A DNA stretch of 64,000 nucleotides from JAAGZL01 sp050290785. GTDB taxonomy: Bacteria > Pseudomonadota > Gammaproteobacteria > Chromatiales > Chromatiaceae. This document shows, in pieces, positions 44,327 to 52,282 of this stretch. The notes beneath the pieces were generated by a model, which was not told where the DNA came from, searched no databases, and saw only the letters and a list, made by a program, of their open reading frames with translations. Position numbers and translations under genes: made by a program. Location of the stretch: assembly GCA_050290785.1 (NCBI GenBank), contig JBNKIR010000001.1, positions 124,001 through 188,000 of the forward strand, given 5' to 3'. Positions within the stretch are counted from its first letter, which is position 1; the number at the start of each line of letters is the position of its first letter.

Positions 44327-46144
44327 TTAATAGTTCAGAATCTCCTCAGTGAACGGCTTTTCAGGCATATGCCCCAAAACCCGTCGCAAGATGTCATTCA
44401 TTGTGTTCTCATCGTTATCGAATCCTCCGTGGGAACGGCTTTTTGTGCGTCTGCCGGAACCATTTGAATAGATGAATTCCGGGAGGGAATTCACCGATTG
44501 CACCTGCTTCACGAAACGCTCCATACCCAGCAGTGGCTTCTCTTTTGTGCGCTCAAAGGCGTTGGATACAAGACAGAGAAGCGACTTGCGATAGACGATT
44601 CCAACATTGTCATCCAATTCAAGTTTATCTTTAAGGTTGTAGATGCTTATCTCATTGATGCGTAGCTTGCCCTTTTTCTGCAATACCGGCAGGTACGCAT
44701 CGTGGTAGAGATCGACACTACAGGCCGGGGCCAGAAGCGTGCACGTTGCGAACGTTATCTGGTTTCTTCTGAGTGTCTTCAGCAAATGGGCAATAACGAC
44801 GGCACCGGTACTATGCCCGACCAAGTGCAGTTTTATCTGCTTTCCACTTCTATTAATGTTACTGGTAAATCTACCCAATGCGTCTGTTCCTGCCCCGTCC
44901 CTGGCGAACGCATCATTGGCGTCCTGTTTCATCTCTTCCCACAGCAGCGTTCCTGGTCTACGCACCAACCCTTCGATAAAGCGATCCGTCCAATCGGTAA
45001 AACCCGCGGTCCTGGTGCTGGCCTGCTTCTCCTTGCGAAATATAAGATCTTTCATCTCCTCTATTATCCCGGTGTCATACATTATGTGGAATGGATAGAT
45101 ACCATTGGACTTGAATGTATCCTTCATGGCAGCTATACGGCTGGCAGAGTCTTCAGGGGAATTCAGGCCGCCATGGGCATAGATCAATAGATGCTTGTAT
45201 TTCGCGTTAGAGGCAACATGTTTAGCGGTCTGCTCAATATCATCGGCAGTACTCCAGTATCTTCCACTCTCCATATATTGCCCATCATCGATATGGATAA
45301 AATGCCCGGCAATTTTGCAGCGCGGAGTCGAGGCCGTTATCGCCTTGGTTGACTCGGCGGTGGCGAGCCTGGCTGAGTCTGCCTTCTTGCCGAATATTTG
45401 CGGGGTTGGGAGAGCCAGGCTGAAAACCCAGGCATCCATTATATTCTCTATCCAATCTTCATAGGTCCAGAGTGCGATGCCGTTGTCGCCCCACTTTTTG
45501 CCCCATGAGTTTTGGATCCAGAAACCATCACTATTGTATCCGACAATAACAAATGCATGTCCATCTGTACTGTCTTCTGGTCTCTTGTGATACTTAATTA
45601 CGCCTGCAACCGGTTGCTGCCACCCTTTATGCACCTTGGCAGATACCGCAATAACGCCAGTATCATTAAGCGCGGTATGAAAATGGCTGATTATGGGCTT
45701 AACGCGGTAATATGCACCTAGAGTATGTTCTCTGGCATTTTTTGCGGCTGCAATAGTAAGTTCCCCTTTTTTGGGACCGACTCGGTACGGCCAGAAGGAC
45801 TCCTCACATACCCCCATATTCCTCCAGCCACGGATGGCGCCGCGCAGGCTGGACCCGTCGTACTCCTCTCCAGGCCATTCATCGCACCTCTTTGCCATCT
45901 CATAGAGCATGCGTGGACTGACACGAATCTTATCCTTACCCGCAAATTGATTAAGCATGTTTATGGCCGCCGCTACGGCAAACCCGGTACAGGCCCCTTC
46001 ACTCTTTTGATCCAGAACAGTGCGTCTGGTGTGTACCAGTGGATCAACATAATCCTGGAGATTGATCAGAGGTGGTTGGTAGATCCAGTCACGGATGTCA
46101 GGCACATCCGCTTTCACATCAGTATCAGGCTTGAATTGTGCCAT
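44327..46144 (-). CDS. Papain-like (C1) peptidase fused to an alpha/beta hydrolase
   Basis: A 605-residue two-domain protein. Residues about 15-245 are a C1 peptidase: oxyanion Gln46, catalytic Cys52 (SEGACTGFAVAAA), His196 (DGHAFVIVGY) and Asn212 (IQNSWGKKWGDNG). No propeptide or signal peptide is evident; the protein begins MAQFKPDTDVKADVPDIRDW. Residues about 310-470 are an alpha/beta hydrolase with HGG at 324-326 and nucleophile Ser445 in GHSTGA, typical of lipases and esterases. Strong AGGAGG ribosome site. Divergent from a lysozyme-like gene. The combination could serve an effector, a toxin or a stress enzyme; I cannot choose among these. Confidence 0.85.
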   Translation of the reverse strand: MAQFKPDTDVKADVPDIRDWIYQPPLINLQDYVDPLVHTRRTVLDQKSEGACTGFAVAAAINMLNQFAGKDKIRVSPRMLYEMAKRCDEWPGEEYDGSSLRGAIRGWRNMGVCEESFWPYRVGPKKGELTIAAAKNAREHTLGAYYRVKPIISHFHTALNDTGVIAVSAKVHKGWQQPVAGVIKYHKRPEDSTDGHAFVIVGYNSDGFWIQNSWGKKWGDNGIALWTYEDWIENIMDAWVFSLALPTPQIFGKKADSARLATAESTKAITASTPRCKIAGHFIHIDDGQYMESGRYWSTADDIEQTAKHVASNAKYKHLLIYAHGGLNSPEDSASRIAAMKDTFKSNGIYPFHIMYDTGIIEEMKDLIFRKEKQASTRTAGFTDWTDRFIEGLVRRPGTLLWEEMKQDANDAFARDGAGTDALGRFTSNINRSGKQIKLHLVGHSTGAVVIAHLLKTLRRNQITFATCTLLAPACSVDLYHDAYLPVLQKKGKLRINEISIYNLKDKLELDDNVGIVYRKSLLCLVSNAFERTKEKPLLGMERFVKQVQSVNSLPEFIYSNGSGRRTKSRSHGGFDNDENTMNDILRRVLGHMPEKPFTEEILNY

Positions 46145-46262
46145 GGTAAACCTCCTGTCTAAAAAATATGTACTCCATCACTCCAACTATTACCCTTATA
46201 AATGAATGGTAAACAGATGTGAAGTCTTTATAAAATATTTGAGTTCAGGATAGGAAAGGGAA

Positions 46263-47420
46263 ATGACCATGGCAGGTACTATTCAATTACGGAATGATTT
46301 CATCATCGGAGGGGAGCCAAACTGCAGGATCACCCCGAATTTTTACCTGAGAGAGTTCACAAATCACGATGGAGGTGTGTTTGTACATCGCGAGCTGGTG
46401 GCAGCTCTACAGGTCCTGCGGGAGCAACTGAGAGCCCCTGTCAGAGTAGATCCTCTGAGCAGCCCTGTGCTGAATAACCCGGAGCTTCTTGGCGTTGGTG
46501 TTGTTGTGCTGAGTGAAGAGCCTGACCGTATGCACAGGATTGCCGAGGGGCTAACCGGGCAAGGGCTTTTCTCCATCTGCAGAAGGATAGGTAATAGATT
46601 ATATCTGGAGATACCGGATCCAGAGTACCTGCCTGCCATCTCTGCAAAGACCGCCTTCGATTGTGGAGTCAGGGTAACAGCGGCGTTTGAGACCAGCGGT
46701 GACCCTTATTTGCAGGTCACCGGCAACTTTGATGGCGCTGGCCTATCATTCGGTCCCATCCAATGTAATCTGGGATCTGGCACCTTACAGGAGTTGTTCC
46801 GCAGATTGAGGGGCGAAGATGAACTCCTGCTGAAAAGATGTTTCGACAGTTGTGATGATTACTACTCTTTCTGGAAAATATTAGATAGTCCCCGCACCAG
46901 GGCCGTAAATTGGGCGGAGCGTCTGAGCACAGGGCCCGGAAAGCAGGGGTTTTCCCAGCCCTGGAAAGGGTATCTGCAAGCGGTGGGACAGGAACCTAGG
47001 CTACGCCAGGTGATCTTAGGCTATGCCTATGACAGGTATGGTAAGTTGCTTATGTCCGCCCTCGCCTTCCTCAAGGGTGTGTCACCTATCAAGATCAGCA
47101 ATCTGCGCTGCCTTGCCGCCCTGTATGACATGTGCGTCCAGCAGGGCAGCCTGGACAAGGCATATTCCGAGATAAAAAGGCGTGTAGTCACTGAACGGCC
47201 TGAAGATGAGTTTGCCTTGACCAGGATTGCGGTGGAAGCGCGTGCAAGAAAGGCGGCAAAGAGATGGCGCGCCGACTGCCTGAGTCGTCGCCTGTGTATA
47301 CTGGAAAGACATCCGGTTTCCGTAACCGTGGATGGACAACACGCCCGGCGCAATAATCCGCGTATCTATCTTCTACGCAACTGCAAGGTCAAGGGGTTGG
47401 AAAATTATCTGGCAAGATGA
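46263..47420 (+). CDS. Lysozyme/chitosanase-like hydrolase with a degenerate M15-like N-terminal domain
   Basis: A 385-residue protein. Residues about 22-118 resemble a peptidase M15-type domain (ITPNFYLREFTNHDGG; LVAALQVLREQL), but the zinc histidines are not found. From about 130 a lysozyme-like domain begins: AFETSGDPY (Glu143) and GNFDGAGLSFGPIQCNLGSG (Asp157), the acid pair and loop seen in chitosanase-like and phage-type muramidases. No signal peptide. The protein ends at 47420, one base before the tRNA-Leu 3' end. Peptidoglycan or chitosan as substrate is inferred; the divergent protease/hydrolase gene may be a functional partner. Confidence 0.7.
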   Translation: MTMAGTIQLRNDFIIGGEPNCRITPNFYLREFTNHDGGVFVHRELVAALQVLREQLRAPVRVDPLSSPVLNNPELLGVGVVVLSEEPDRMHRIAEGLTGQGLFSICRRIGNRLYLEIPDPEYLPAISAKTAFDCGVRVTAAFETSGDPYLQVTGNFDGAGLSFGPIQCNLGSGTLQELFRRLRGEDELLLKRCFDSCDDYYSFWKILDSPRTRAVNWAERLSTGPGKQGFSQPWKGYLQAVGQEPRLRQVILGYAYDRYGKLLMSALAFLKGVSPIKISNLRCLAALYDMCVQQGSLDKAYSEIKRRVVTERPEDEFALTRIAVEARARKAAKRWRADCLSRRLCILERHPVSVTVDGQHARRNNPRIYLLRNCKVKGLENYLAR

Positions 47421-47421
47421 A

Positions 47422-47508
47422 TGGTGCCCAGGGCCGGACTTGAACCGGCACAGAGTTTCCTCCGGCGGATTTTAAGTCCGCTGCGTCTACCAATTCCGCC
47501 ACCCGGGC
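47422..47508 (-). tRNA. tRNA-Leu (anticodon TAA)
   Basis: 87 nt including an encoded CCA. The acceptor stem GCCCGGG pairs with CCTGGGC (one wobble). Class II with a long variable arm (CCGGAGGAAACTC region); anticodon loop CTTAAAA; T arm GGTTCAAGTCC. Last in a Gly-Cys-Leu tRNA row downstream of pgsA, the order found in E. coli (glyW-cysT-leuZ). Confidence 0.97.
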
Positions 47509-47539
47509 ATGGGAGCGAACCACTTATTGTGATTATTAA

Positions 47540-47613
47540 TGGAGGCTGAGCCCGGAATCGAACCGAGGTCCACGGCTTTGCAGGCCGCTGCATAACCACT
47601 CTGCCACTCAGCC
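47540..47613 (-). tRNA. tRNA-Cys (anticodon GCA)
   Basis: 74 nt with encoded CCA. Acceptor GGCTGAG / CTCAGCC, anticodon loop CTGCAAA, T loop GGTTCGATTCC. Probably on one precursor with tRNA-Leu. Confidence 0.97.
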
Positions 47614-47675
47614 ATAACCTGTACAGAGGTTGGAAAGTATCTTGGATTATTGCGCAACTTTCCAGCCCTATAAAC

Positions 47676-47705
47676 AAAAAACCCCTGCATGCTGCCCGGG
47701 GTTTT
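47676..47705 (-). terminator. Intrinsic terminator between tRNA-Gly and tRNA-Cys
   Basis: On the minus strand AAAACCCC (47705-47698) pairs with GGGGTTTT (47685-47678) around a 12-nt loop, followed by more T residues. It lies just 3' of tRNA-Gly, so tRNA-Cys and tRNA-Leu may need readthrough or a promoter of their own. Confidence 0.8.
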
Positions 47706-47713
47706 CCGTAAAT

Positions 47714-47789
47714 TGGAGCGGGAAACGAGATTCGAACTCGCGACCCCAACCTTGGCAAGGTTGTGCTCTACCAGCTGAGCTATTCCCGC
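47714..47789 (-). tRNA. tRNA-Gly (anticodon GCC)
   Basis: 76 nt with encoded CCA. Acceptor GCGGGAA / TTCCCGC, D arm AGCTCAGCTGGTAGAGC, anticodon loop TTGCCAA, T loop GTTCGAATC. 60 nt downstream of pgsA. Confidence 0.98.
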
Positions 47790-47849
47790 GTCATTAGAAG
47801 GCGGCTATTGTAATGCTCCTGCCTGCGCTGTCAAGAAAGATATTTGCAT

Positions 47850-48452
47850 TTATCCACCATCCACATCGTCAGAATCACTGATACTCAACTCATTTGTCGT
47901 ATCGTTCATCTGCGGCCAGGCCGCCTTGATGTATACCGCCATGGACCAGACCGTCAGTATCGCAGATACATAAAGCAGAACATAACCTATTGTATATACA
48001 GGTAATTCCAAGATTGATTCCTTATAGATGAGCATCAGAATCGCAATCATTTGCACTGCGGTTTTGAACTTGGCAATCACGGTAACGGCCACCAGCGCCC
48101 TCTCGCCCATCTCCGCCATCCATTCGCGTAAGGCGGAGATGGATACCTCCCGACCGACGATGATGATGGCCGGTATCGCCAGGGCCGGAGTTGGATCGGC
48201 CTGAACCACCAGGATCAGGGCAGTCGCCACCATGAGCTTGTCAGCAACCGGATCCAGGAAGGCCCCAAACGCAGATACCTGTCCAAGCCTGCGCGCCAGA
48301 TAACCATCCAGCCAGTCAGTTACGGCAGCCAGGGCGAAGATGGCGGCACACACCTGATTGGCATAGCTCCATGGCAAGTAAAATATAAGGATAAAGACCG
48401 GAATCAACGCGATTCGCATCAAGGTCAGAATATTAGGAATATTGGGCATCAT
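47850..48452 (-). CDS. pgsA: CDP-diacylglycerol-glycerol-3-phosphate 3-phosphatidyltransferase
   Basis: A 200-residue integral membrane enzyme for phosphatidylglycerol-phosphate synthesis. The N-terminus NIPNILTLMRIALIPVF and the CDP-alcohol phosphotransferase motif (DGYLARR... GAFLDPVADK) are complete. Hydrophobic segments flank the motif. It follows uvrC and precedes the tRNA row as in E. coli. The start may be ATG 48452 or the next ATG at 48449. Confidence 0.95.
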   Translation of the reverse strand: MMPNIPNILTLMRIALIPVFILIFYLPWSYANQVCAAIFALAAVTDWLDGYLARRLGQVSAFGAFLDPVADKLMVATALILVVQADPTPALAIPAIIIVGREVSISALREWMAEMGERALVAVTVIAKFKTAVQMIAILMLIYKESILELPVYTIGYVLLYVSAILTVWSMAVYIKAAWPQMNDTTNELSISDSDDVDGG

Positions 48453-48516
48453 GAATCAAATAGTCATTCCGTAGGTTGGTGATAGTGTAATTAATTGATC
48501 ACTCAGATGGAAATGG

Positions 48517-50346
48517 TTAAGTGTCTCCGTGAAAACAATTGTAGATCGTTTCCGCAAGCTTGCGGCTAATGCCATCAACACGCTCCAGATCCTCCACTCC
48601 GGCGTTTTTCAGTTCCTGGAGACCACCGAACTGCTGCAACAGGCGCTGGCGCCGTTTCGGACCTATGCCTGCTATCTCTTCCAGGATGGAGCTTTTGCCC
48701 GCACGTTCGCGCCTCTGGCGATGACCGGTGATGGCAAAACGGTGCGCCTCGTCTCTGATCTGCTGCACCAGATGCATGGCTGGAGAGTCCTCCGGCAGTA
48801 TAATCGCCTTATCCACACCGGTCTTGAACAACTGCTCCATGCCGGGCTTTCTGGATCTGCCCTTGGCGATACCGATGAGGGTTACCCCGGTTATCGCGAG
48901 TTCATTCAGCACCCTCTCCGCCGCGGCCAGCTGCCCCTTACCGCCATCGATAAAAAGGATATCCGGCAATACCCCTTCCCCGGACTGTATCCTCTGATAG
49001 CGCCGCATTAATGCTTGGTCCATGGCCGCATAATCGTCTCCCGGCCGGATGTCCCTGATATTGAATCTGCGATACTCCTGTTTGGCCGCACCCTGGCCAT
49101 CAAAAACAACACATGACGCCACGGTCTTCTCCCCCGATGTATGGCTAATATCGAAACACTCCATACGCTGGGGTATCTCCTCTAAGTTTAATGCCGTCTG
49201 CAGTGCCTCCAGCCTGGACTCGTATCCTGCGCTGCTGGCCAATCTGGCATCTAGCGACAGCTTGGCATTTTGTTTGGCCATATTGAGCCAACGCGCCTTT
49301 TCCATGCGTACGTTTGCGCTGATCCTTATCTTATGCCCGCTCTCTTTGGATAACACATCCTCTATCAACCTCTGCCCATCAGGCCTGGAACTAACAATGA
49401 TCTCCACCGGTATCTGCTTGCCAAGGTAGTGCTGGCAGAGAAAGGCAGAGAGTATCTCTCCTTCTTCCTGCCCTGCACCGCCTTTTAGATAGAAGATCTT
49501 ATTCCCAAGATTTCTCCCTCCCCGGATAATGAACAGTTGGACGACTGCCAATCCGGCTCCCAGTGCAGTTGCCACAATATCCAGATCACCTCGTTCACCA
49601 CTGACATACTGTCTTTTTTGAATCTTGCTCAAACGGGCAATCTGGTCACGGTATCTTGCTGCCTGCTCATACTCCAACTGGCTGGAGGCCTGCTCCATAC
49701 GCATCACCAGTTCCTCGATTACCCTGCTGGTCTTTCCATCAAGAAACAACGCGGCATCCTGAACGTCCTGTGCATACTCATCTGTGCTGATCAGTCCTAC
49801 GCAGGGAGCGCTGCACCTCTTTATCTGATATTGCAGGCATGGCCTTGACCTGTTTCGGTAGAAGCTCTCTTCACACTGCCTAACCGGAAACAACTTCTGC
49901 AGCAGTTGTAAGGTCGCACGCAGGGATCCTGCATTCGGATAGGGGCCGAAATAGCGCCCTTTGGCCTTTTTGGCGCCACGATGAAAGGTAAGACGTGGAT
50001 ATGGATCCGCAGACAGAAATATGTAGGGGTAACTCTTGTCATCCTTTAAAAGGATGTTGTATCTGGGCTTCAGGCTCTTGATCAGGTTGTTTTCCAGGAT
50101 CAGGGCCTCAGCCTCGGTGTGGGTTGCGGTGATCTCTATATCGCATATCTTGGAAACCAGCAGTTGGATGCGTCTGTTTTGTGAACGGGTGAAATAACTG
50201 CCTACCCTACGCTTCAGATCTTTGGCCTTGCCTACATAAAGCACCTTGCCATCAGCGTCCAGCATACGATAGACACCCGGGCCGTGGGTAAGGGTCTTGA
50301 GGAATGCCTTGTGGTCGAATGGCTTGTGTTCTTTATCAGGCTGCAT
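48517..50346 (-). CDS. uvrC: UvrABC excinuclease subunit C
   Basis: A 609-residue nuclease that makes both incisions in nucleotide excision repair. N-terminal GIY-YIG domain (GPGVYRMLDADGKVLYVGKA), UVR domain near 205-240 (LVMRMEQASSQLEYEQAARYRDQI), RNase H-like C-terminal nuclease (FDISHTSGEKTVASCVVF; DILFIDGGKGQLAAAERVL) and a terminal (HhH)2 region (IAGIGPKRRQRLLQQFGG). Length is standard. 8 nt after the glycosylase gene stop, so likely cotranscribed. Confidence 0.97.
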   Translation of the reverse strand: MQPDKEHKPFDHKAFLKTLTHGPGVYRMLDADGKVLYVGKAKDLKRRVGSYFTRSQNRRIQLLVSKICDIEITATHTEAEALILENNLIKSLKPRYNILLKDDKSYPYIFLSADPYPRLTFHRGAKKAKGRYFGPYPNAGSLRATLQLLQKLFPVRQCEESFYRNRSRPCLQYQIKRCSAPCVGLISTDEYAQDVQDAALFLDGKTSRVIEELVMRMEQASSQLEYEQAARYRDQIARLSKIQKRQYVSGERGDLDIVATALGAGLAVVQLFIIRGGRNLGNKIFYLKGGAGQEEGEILSAFLCQHYLGKQIPVEIIVSSRPDGQRLIEDVLSKESGHKIRISANVRMEKARWLNMAKQNAKLSLDARLASSAGYESRLEALQTALNLEEIPQRMECFDISHTSGEKTVASCVVFDGQGAAKQEYRRFNIRDIRPGDDYAAMDQALMRRYQRIQSGEGVLPDILFIDGGKGQLAAAERVLNELAITGVTLIGIAKGRSRKPGMEQLFKTGVDKAIILPEDSPAMHLVQQIRDEAHRFAITGHRQRRERAGKSSILEEIAGIGPKRRQRLLQQFGGLQELKNAGVEDLERVDGISRKLAETIYNCFHGDT

Positions 50347-50354
50347 GCCTGGGA

Positions 50355-50996
50355 TTATATATTCTCTGACGGAGATGCGAGCAACACCCTGGCGCGAGCA
50401 AACACCTCATTAAACATGTCTGGAGTCAATCTGCGGGTCTGGGTGTTATAACGACTGCAGTGGTATGAATCCAGGAGTTGCAGTCCGGAACCCACGCGAT
50501 GCAGCCTGTTATGGCCAAATGGGTACTCTTTTTGGCGCAGGGAGAGTGCCTTGATTACGGAATTATGGGCTATCGAACCTAATGCCAGCACAACGGAATC
50601 CATCGGCATCTGCTGCAACTCCCTTTGTAAATAGGCATTGCAACTGTTTATCTCACTTCCGATCGGCTTGTTCTGGGGGGGCAGACATTTTACCGCATTG
50701 GTGATTCTGCAATTGCTTAAAACCAAATCATCATCCTTCGATAGGGAGACCGGACTACTGCTAAAGCCGTATTTGTGGATGGTTTCGTACAAAAGTATAC
50801 CGGCATGATCTCCGGTGAACGGCCTGCCGGTTGCGTTTGCACCGTGCATCCCGGGGGCCAGACCGACTATCAGGAGACGTGCATCCGCATCGCCAAAGGG
50901 TGGAACCGGGCGGGCGTGGTATTCAGGATATTTACACTTAACATCATCAAGAAAAGTGGCCAGACGCGGGCAGGTACGGCAATCGATATCAAACAC
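50355..50996 (-). CDS. Uracil-DNA glycosylase, family 5 (UDGb) type
   Basis: A 213-residue [4Fe-4S]-type glycosylase. Cys6 and Cys9 (DCRTCPRL), with later cysteines in AVKCLPP and NSCNAYL, would hold the cluster. Motif GLAPGMHGANATGRPFTGD (from residue 45) is the family-5 form, lacking the polar catalytic residue of family 4 at this place, and the C-terminal motif is SYHCSRYNTQTRRL. It removes uracil and some deaminated bases from DNA. It is inserted between uvrY and uvrC, where E. coli has no gene, giving a small repair unit. Confidence 0.88.
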   Translation of the reverse strand: MFDIDCRTCPRLATFLDDVKCKYPEYHARPVPPFGDADARLLIVGLAPGMHGANATGRPFTGDHAGILLYETIHKYGFSSSPVSLSKDDDLVLSNCRITNAVKCLPPQNKPIGSEINSCNAYLQRELQQMPMDSVVLALGSIAHNSVIKALSLRQKEYPFGHNRLHRVGSGLQLLDSYHCSRYNTQTRRLTPDMFNEVFARARVLLASPSENI

Positions 50997-51029
50997 GAGT
51001 GTTAATCAACTTCAGTAGGTATTCAACGG

Positions 51030-51674
51030 TCAGGGTTCGTACTCGGCGACACCATGGCGTATGGCCATCATGGTCAACTCGGCATCTGTCTGGATTCCCA
51101 GTTTATCAAACAATCTGTGACGATAGGTACTCACCGTCTTTGGGCTGACACATAGTGTATCTGATATATCCTGATTTCTCGCTCCCTGAACTATAAGCAT
51201 CAATACCTGCATCTCACGCTTGGATAGGGAGTCAAATGGAAATTCCGAGTCAACACCGGATAGTTTGGCCAGTGACAGTTTTTTTGCCACCTCGGCAGAT
51301 AGAAACGGTTTCCCCTTCACCACCGTCCTGATCGCATCAAGTAGTTCACTGGACGGACAACCCTTTGTCACATAGCCAAGGGCGCCAGCTTCATGCAGTT
51401 TGGATGGAAATGGCGCTTCAGAGTGGACGGTAACCACAATTATCTGGGTATCAGGGTACTTGCGTTTTATAGTCCTGGTGGCCTCTATGCCTCCAATCCC
51501 CGGCATATTTATATCCATCAGGACCAGATCCGGCTTGATTTCGGGAATCTTCTGTATGGCACTTTCACCCGACTCTGCCTCGGCTACTACCTCTATATCC
51601 TCAGCATCGTCCAGGATCAGCCTAAAACCAGTGCGAACCAGCTCATGGTCATCAACAAGCATTACTTTTATCAT
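51030..51674 (-). CDS. uvrY: UvrY/GacA-type response regulator
   Basis: A 214-residue NarL-family regulator. The receiver domain starts MIKVMLVDDHELVRTGF with phospho-acceptor Asp in LVLMDINMPG and lysine in GYVTKGC. The LuxR-type DNA-binding helix-turn-helix is QDISDTLCVSPKTVSTYRHRL. Position ahead of uvrC and pgsA matches uvrY in E. coli and gacA in Pseudomonas, where the protein works with a BarA/GacS kinase to induce CsrB-type RNAs. ATG 51674 is used; the frame is open 13 codons further. No partner kinase in the window. Confidence 0.94.
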   Translation of the reverse strand: MIKVMLVDDHELVRTGFRLILDDAEDIEVVAEAESGESAIQKIPEIKPDLVLMDINMPGIGGIEATRTIKRKYPDTQIIVVTVHSEAPFPSKLHEAGALGYVTKGCPSSELLDAIRTVVKGKPFLSAEVAKKLSLAKLSGVDSEFPFDSLSKREMQVLMLIVQGARNQDISDTLCVSPKTVSTYRHRLFDKLGIQTDAELTMMAIRHGVAEYEP

Positions 51675-51784
51675 TGTTACTCGCTTTAGTCCTTTGTAAA
51701 GCCTACGGCGCACATTGTATAAGGAATCTCACCCCGAACAACAGAAATAGTTAGGATATCTCTCAAACGTCAAAAACATGTCGA

Positions 51785-51818
51785 ATTGAGGATAACAGAG
51801 CTGTTATCGCACCTCAAT
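51785..51818. promoter_or_regulatory. Compound hairpin upstream of uvrY
   Basis: Outer arms ATTGAGG (51785-51791) / CCTCAAT (51812-51818) enclose inner arms GATAACAG (51791-51798) / CTGTTATC (51801-51808). If transcribed in the uvrY leader it would form a long stem about 110 nt before the start. It could be an operator, leader structure or a terminator without a T tract. Confidence 0.35.
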
Positions 51819-51918
51819 AAACAGGACTCGAGGCCCTTTTTTATACAAACATGGATACTTCACAGGGCCATTTTACCAGATATCTGGTTTTATCATGGTA
51901 TTTTTCTCAGTTTTTAAA

Positions 51919-51934
51919 ACACAATATATAGAGT
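51919..51934 (+). promoter_or_regulatory. NrdR-box-like site 1 upstream of nrdJa
   Basis: ACACAATATATAGAGT matches the NrdR operator pattern (acaCwAtATaTwGtgt) at most positions. It lies 155 bp upstream of the second site, further apart than typical paired boxes. Confidence 0.4.
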
Positions 51935-52032
51935 TCACATTTTTCGAAAATAATTTATAGTAAAATATTAGAAAATCACGTAACACATTGTTTGTACAGT
52001 ACATTATATTTATTTTTTTTCTATATTTTATC

Positions 52033-52061
52033 TTGACATCAGCAAAATAAATACATAACCT
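52033..52061 (+). promoter_or_regulatory. Candidate sigma-70 promoter of nrdJa-nrdJb
   Basis: TTGACA (52033-52038) is a perfect -35; a 17-nt spacer leads to TAACCT (52056-52061), which keeps the three most important -10 bases. An NrdR-like box starts 13 nt downstream, a position fit for repression. Confidence 0.55.
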
Positions 52062-52073
52062 TCTACATACTTA

Positions 52074-52089
52074 ACACAACATATAGTGT
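52074..52089 (+). promoter_or_regulatory. NrdR-box-like site 2, overlapping the nrdJa transcription start region
   Basis: ACACAACATATAGTGT is close to the NrdR consensus with good dyad symmetry (ACAC and GTGT ends). NrdR represses ribonucleotide reductase operons widely in bacteria. Its placement just after the putative -10 supports a real operator. Confidence 0.6.
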
Positions 52090-52282
52090 TTGGGGTAAAA
52101 GGGGATTTACCACAGGTCAAATTCATACTGGATAGGCGGCAAATATTGTCTGGTCCTGTCCGGGATTAAAGGATTGTTGGTACCCTGGGAGGAGGTTTTC
52201 TGAATATTTCATCTATCCTAAAAGAGACAGATGCAAAGGAAAACCAGTGATATAACGACAATCAAGCAGGAAAACCACGCAG

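Larger units (their letters stand above)
51675..52282. other. 608-bp AT-rich divergent regulatory region between uvrY and nrdJa
   Basis: No convincing gene. It contains a hairpin at 51785-51818, two NrdR-box-like sites and a sigma-70-like promoter (listed separately), and very A/T-rich DNA from about 51840 to 52080. The 193 nt between the second box and the nrdJa start show no B12-box or other cobalamin riboswitch core, although the enzyme uses adenosylcobalamin. A short open frame at 52231-52569 overlaps nrdJa in another frame and is not supported. Confidence 0.6.

Noticed and set aside
52090..52282. Possible cobalamin riboswitch before nrdJa
   Set aside because: No B12-box-like sequence or compatible core could be found by eye.
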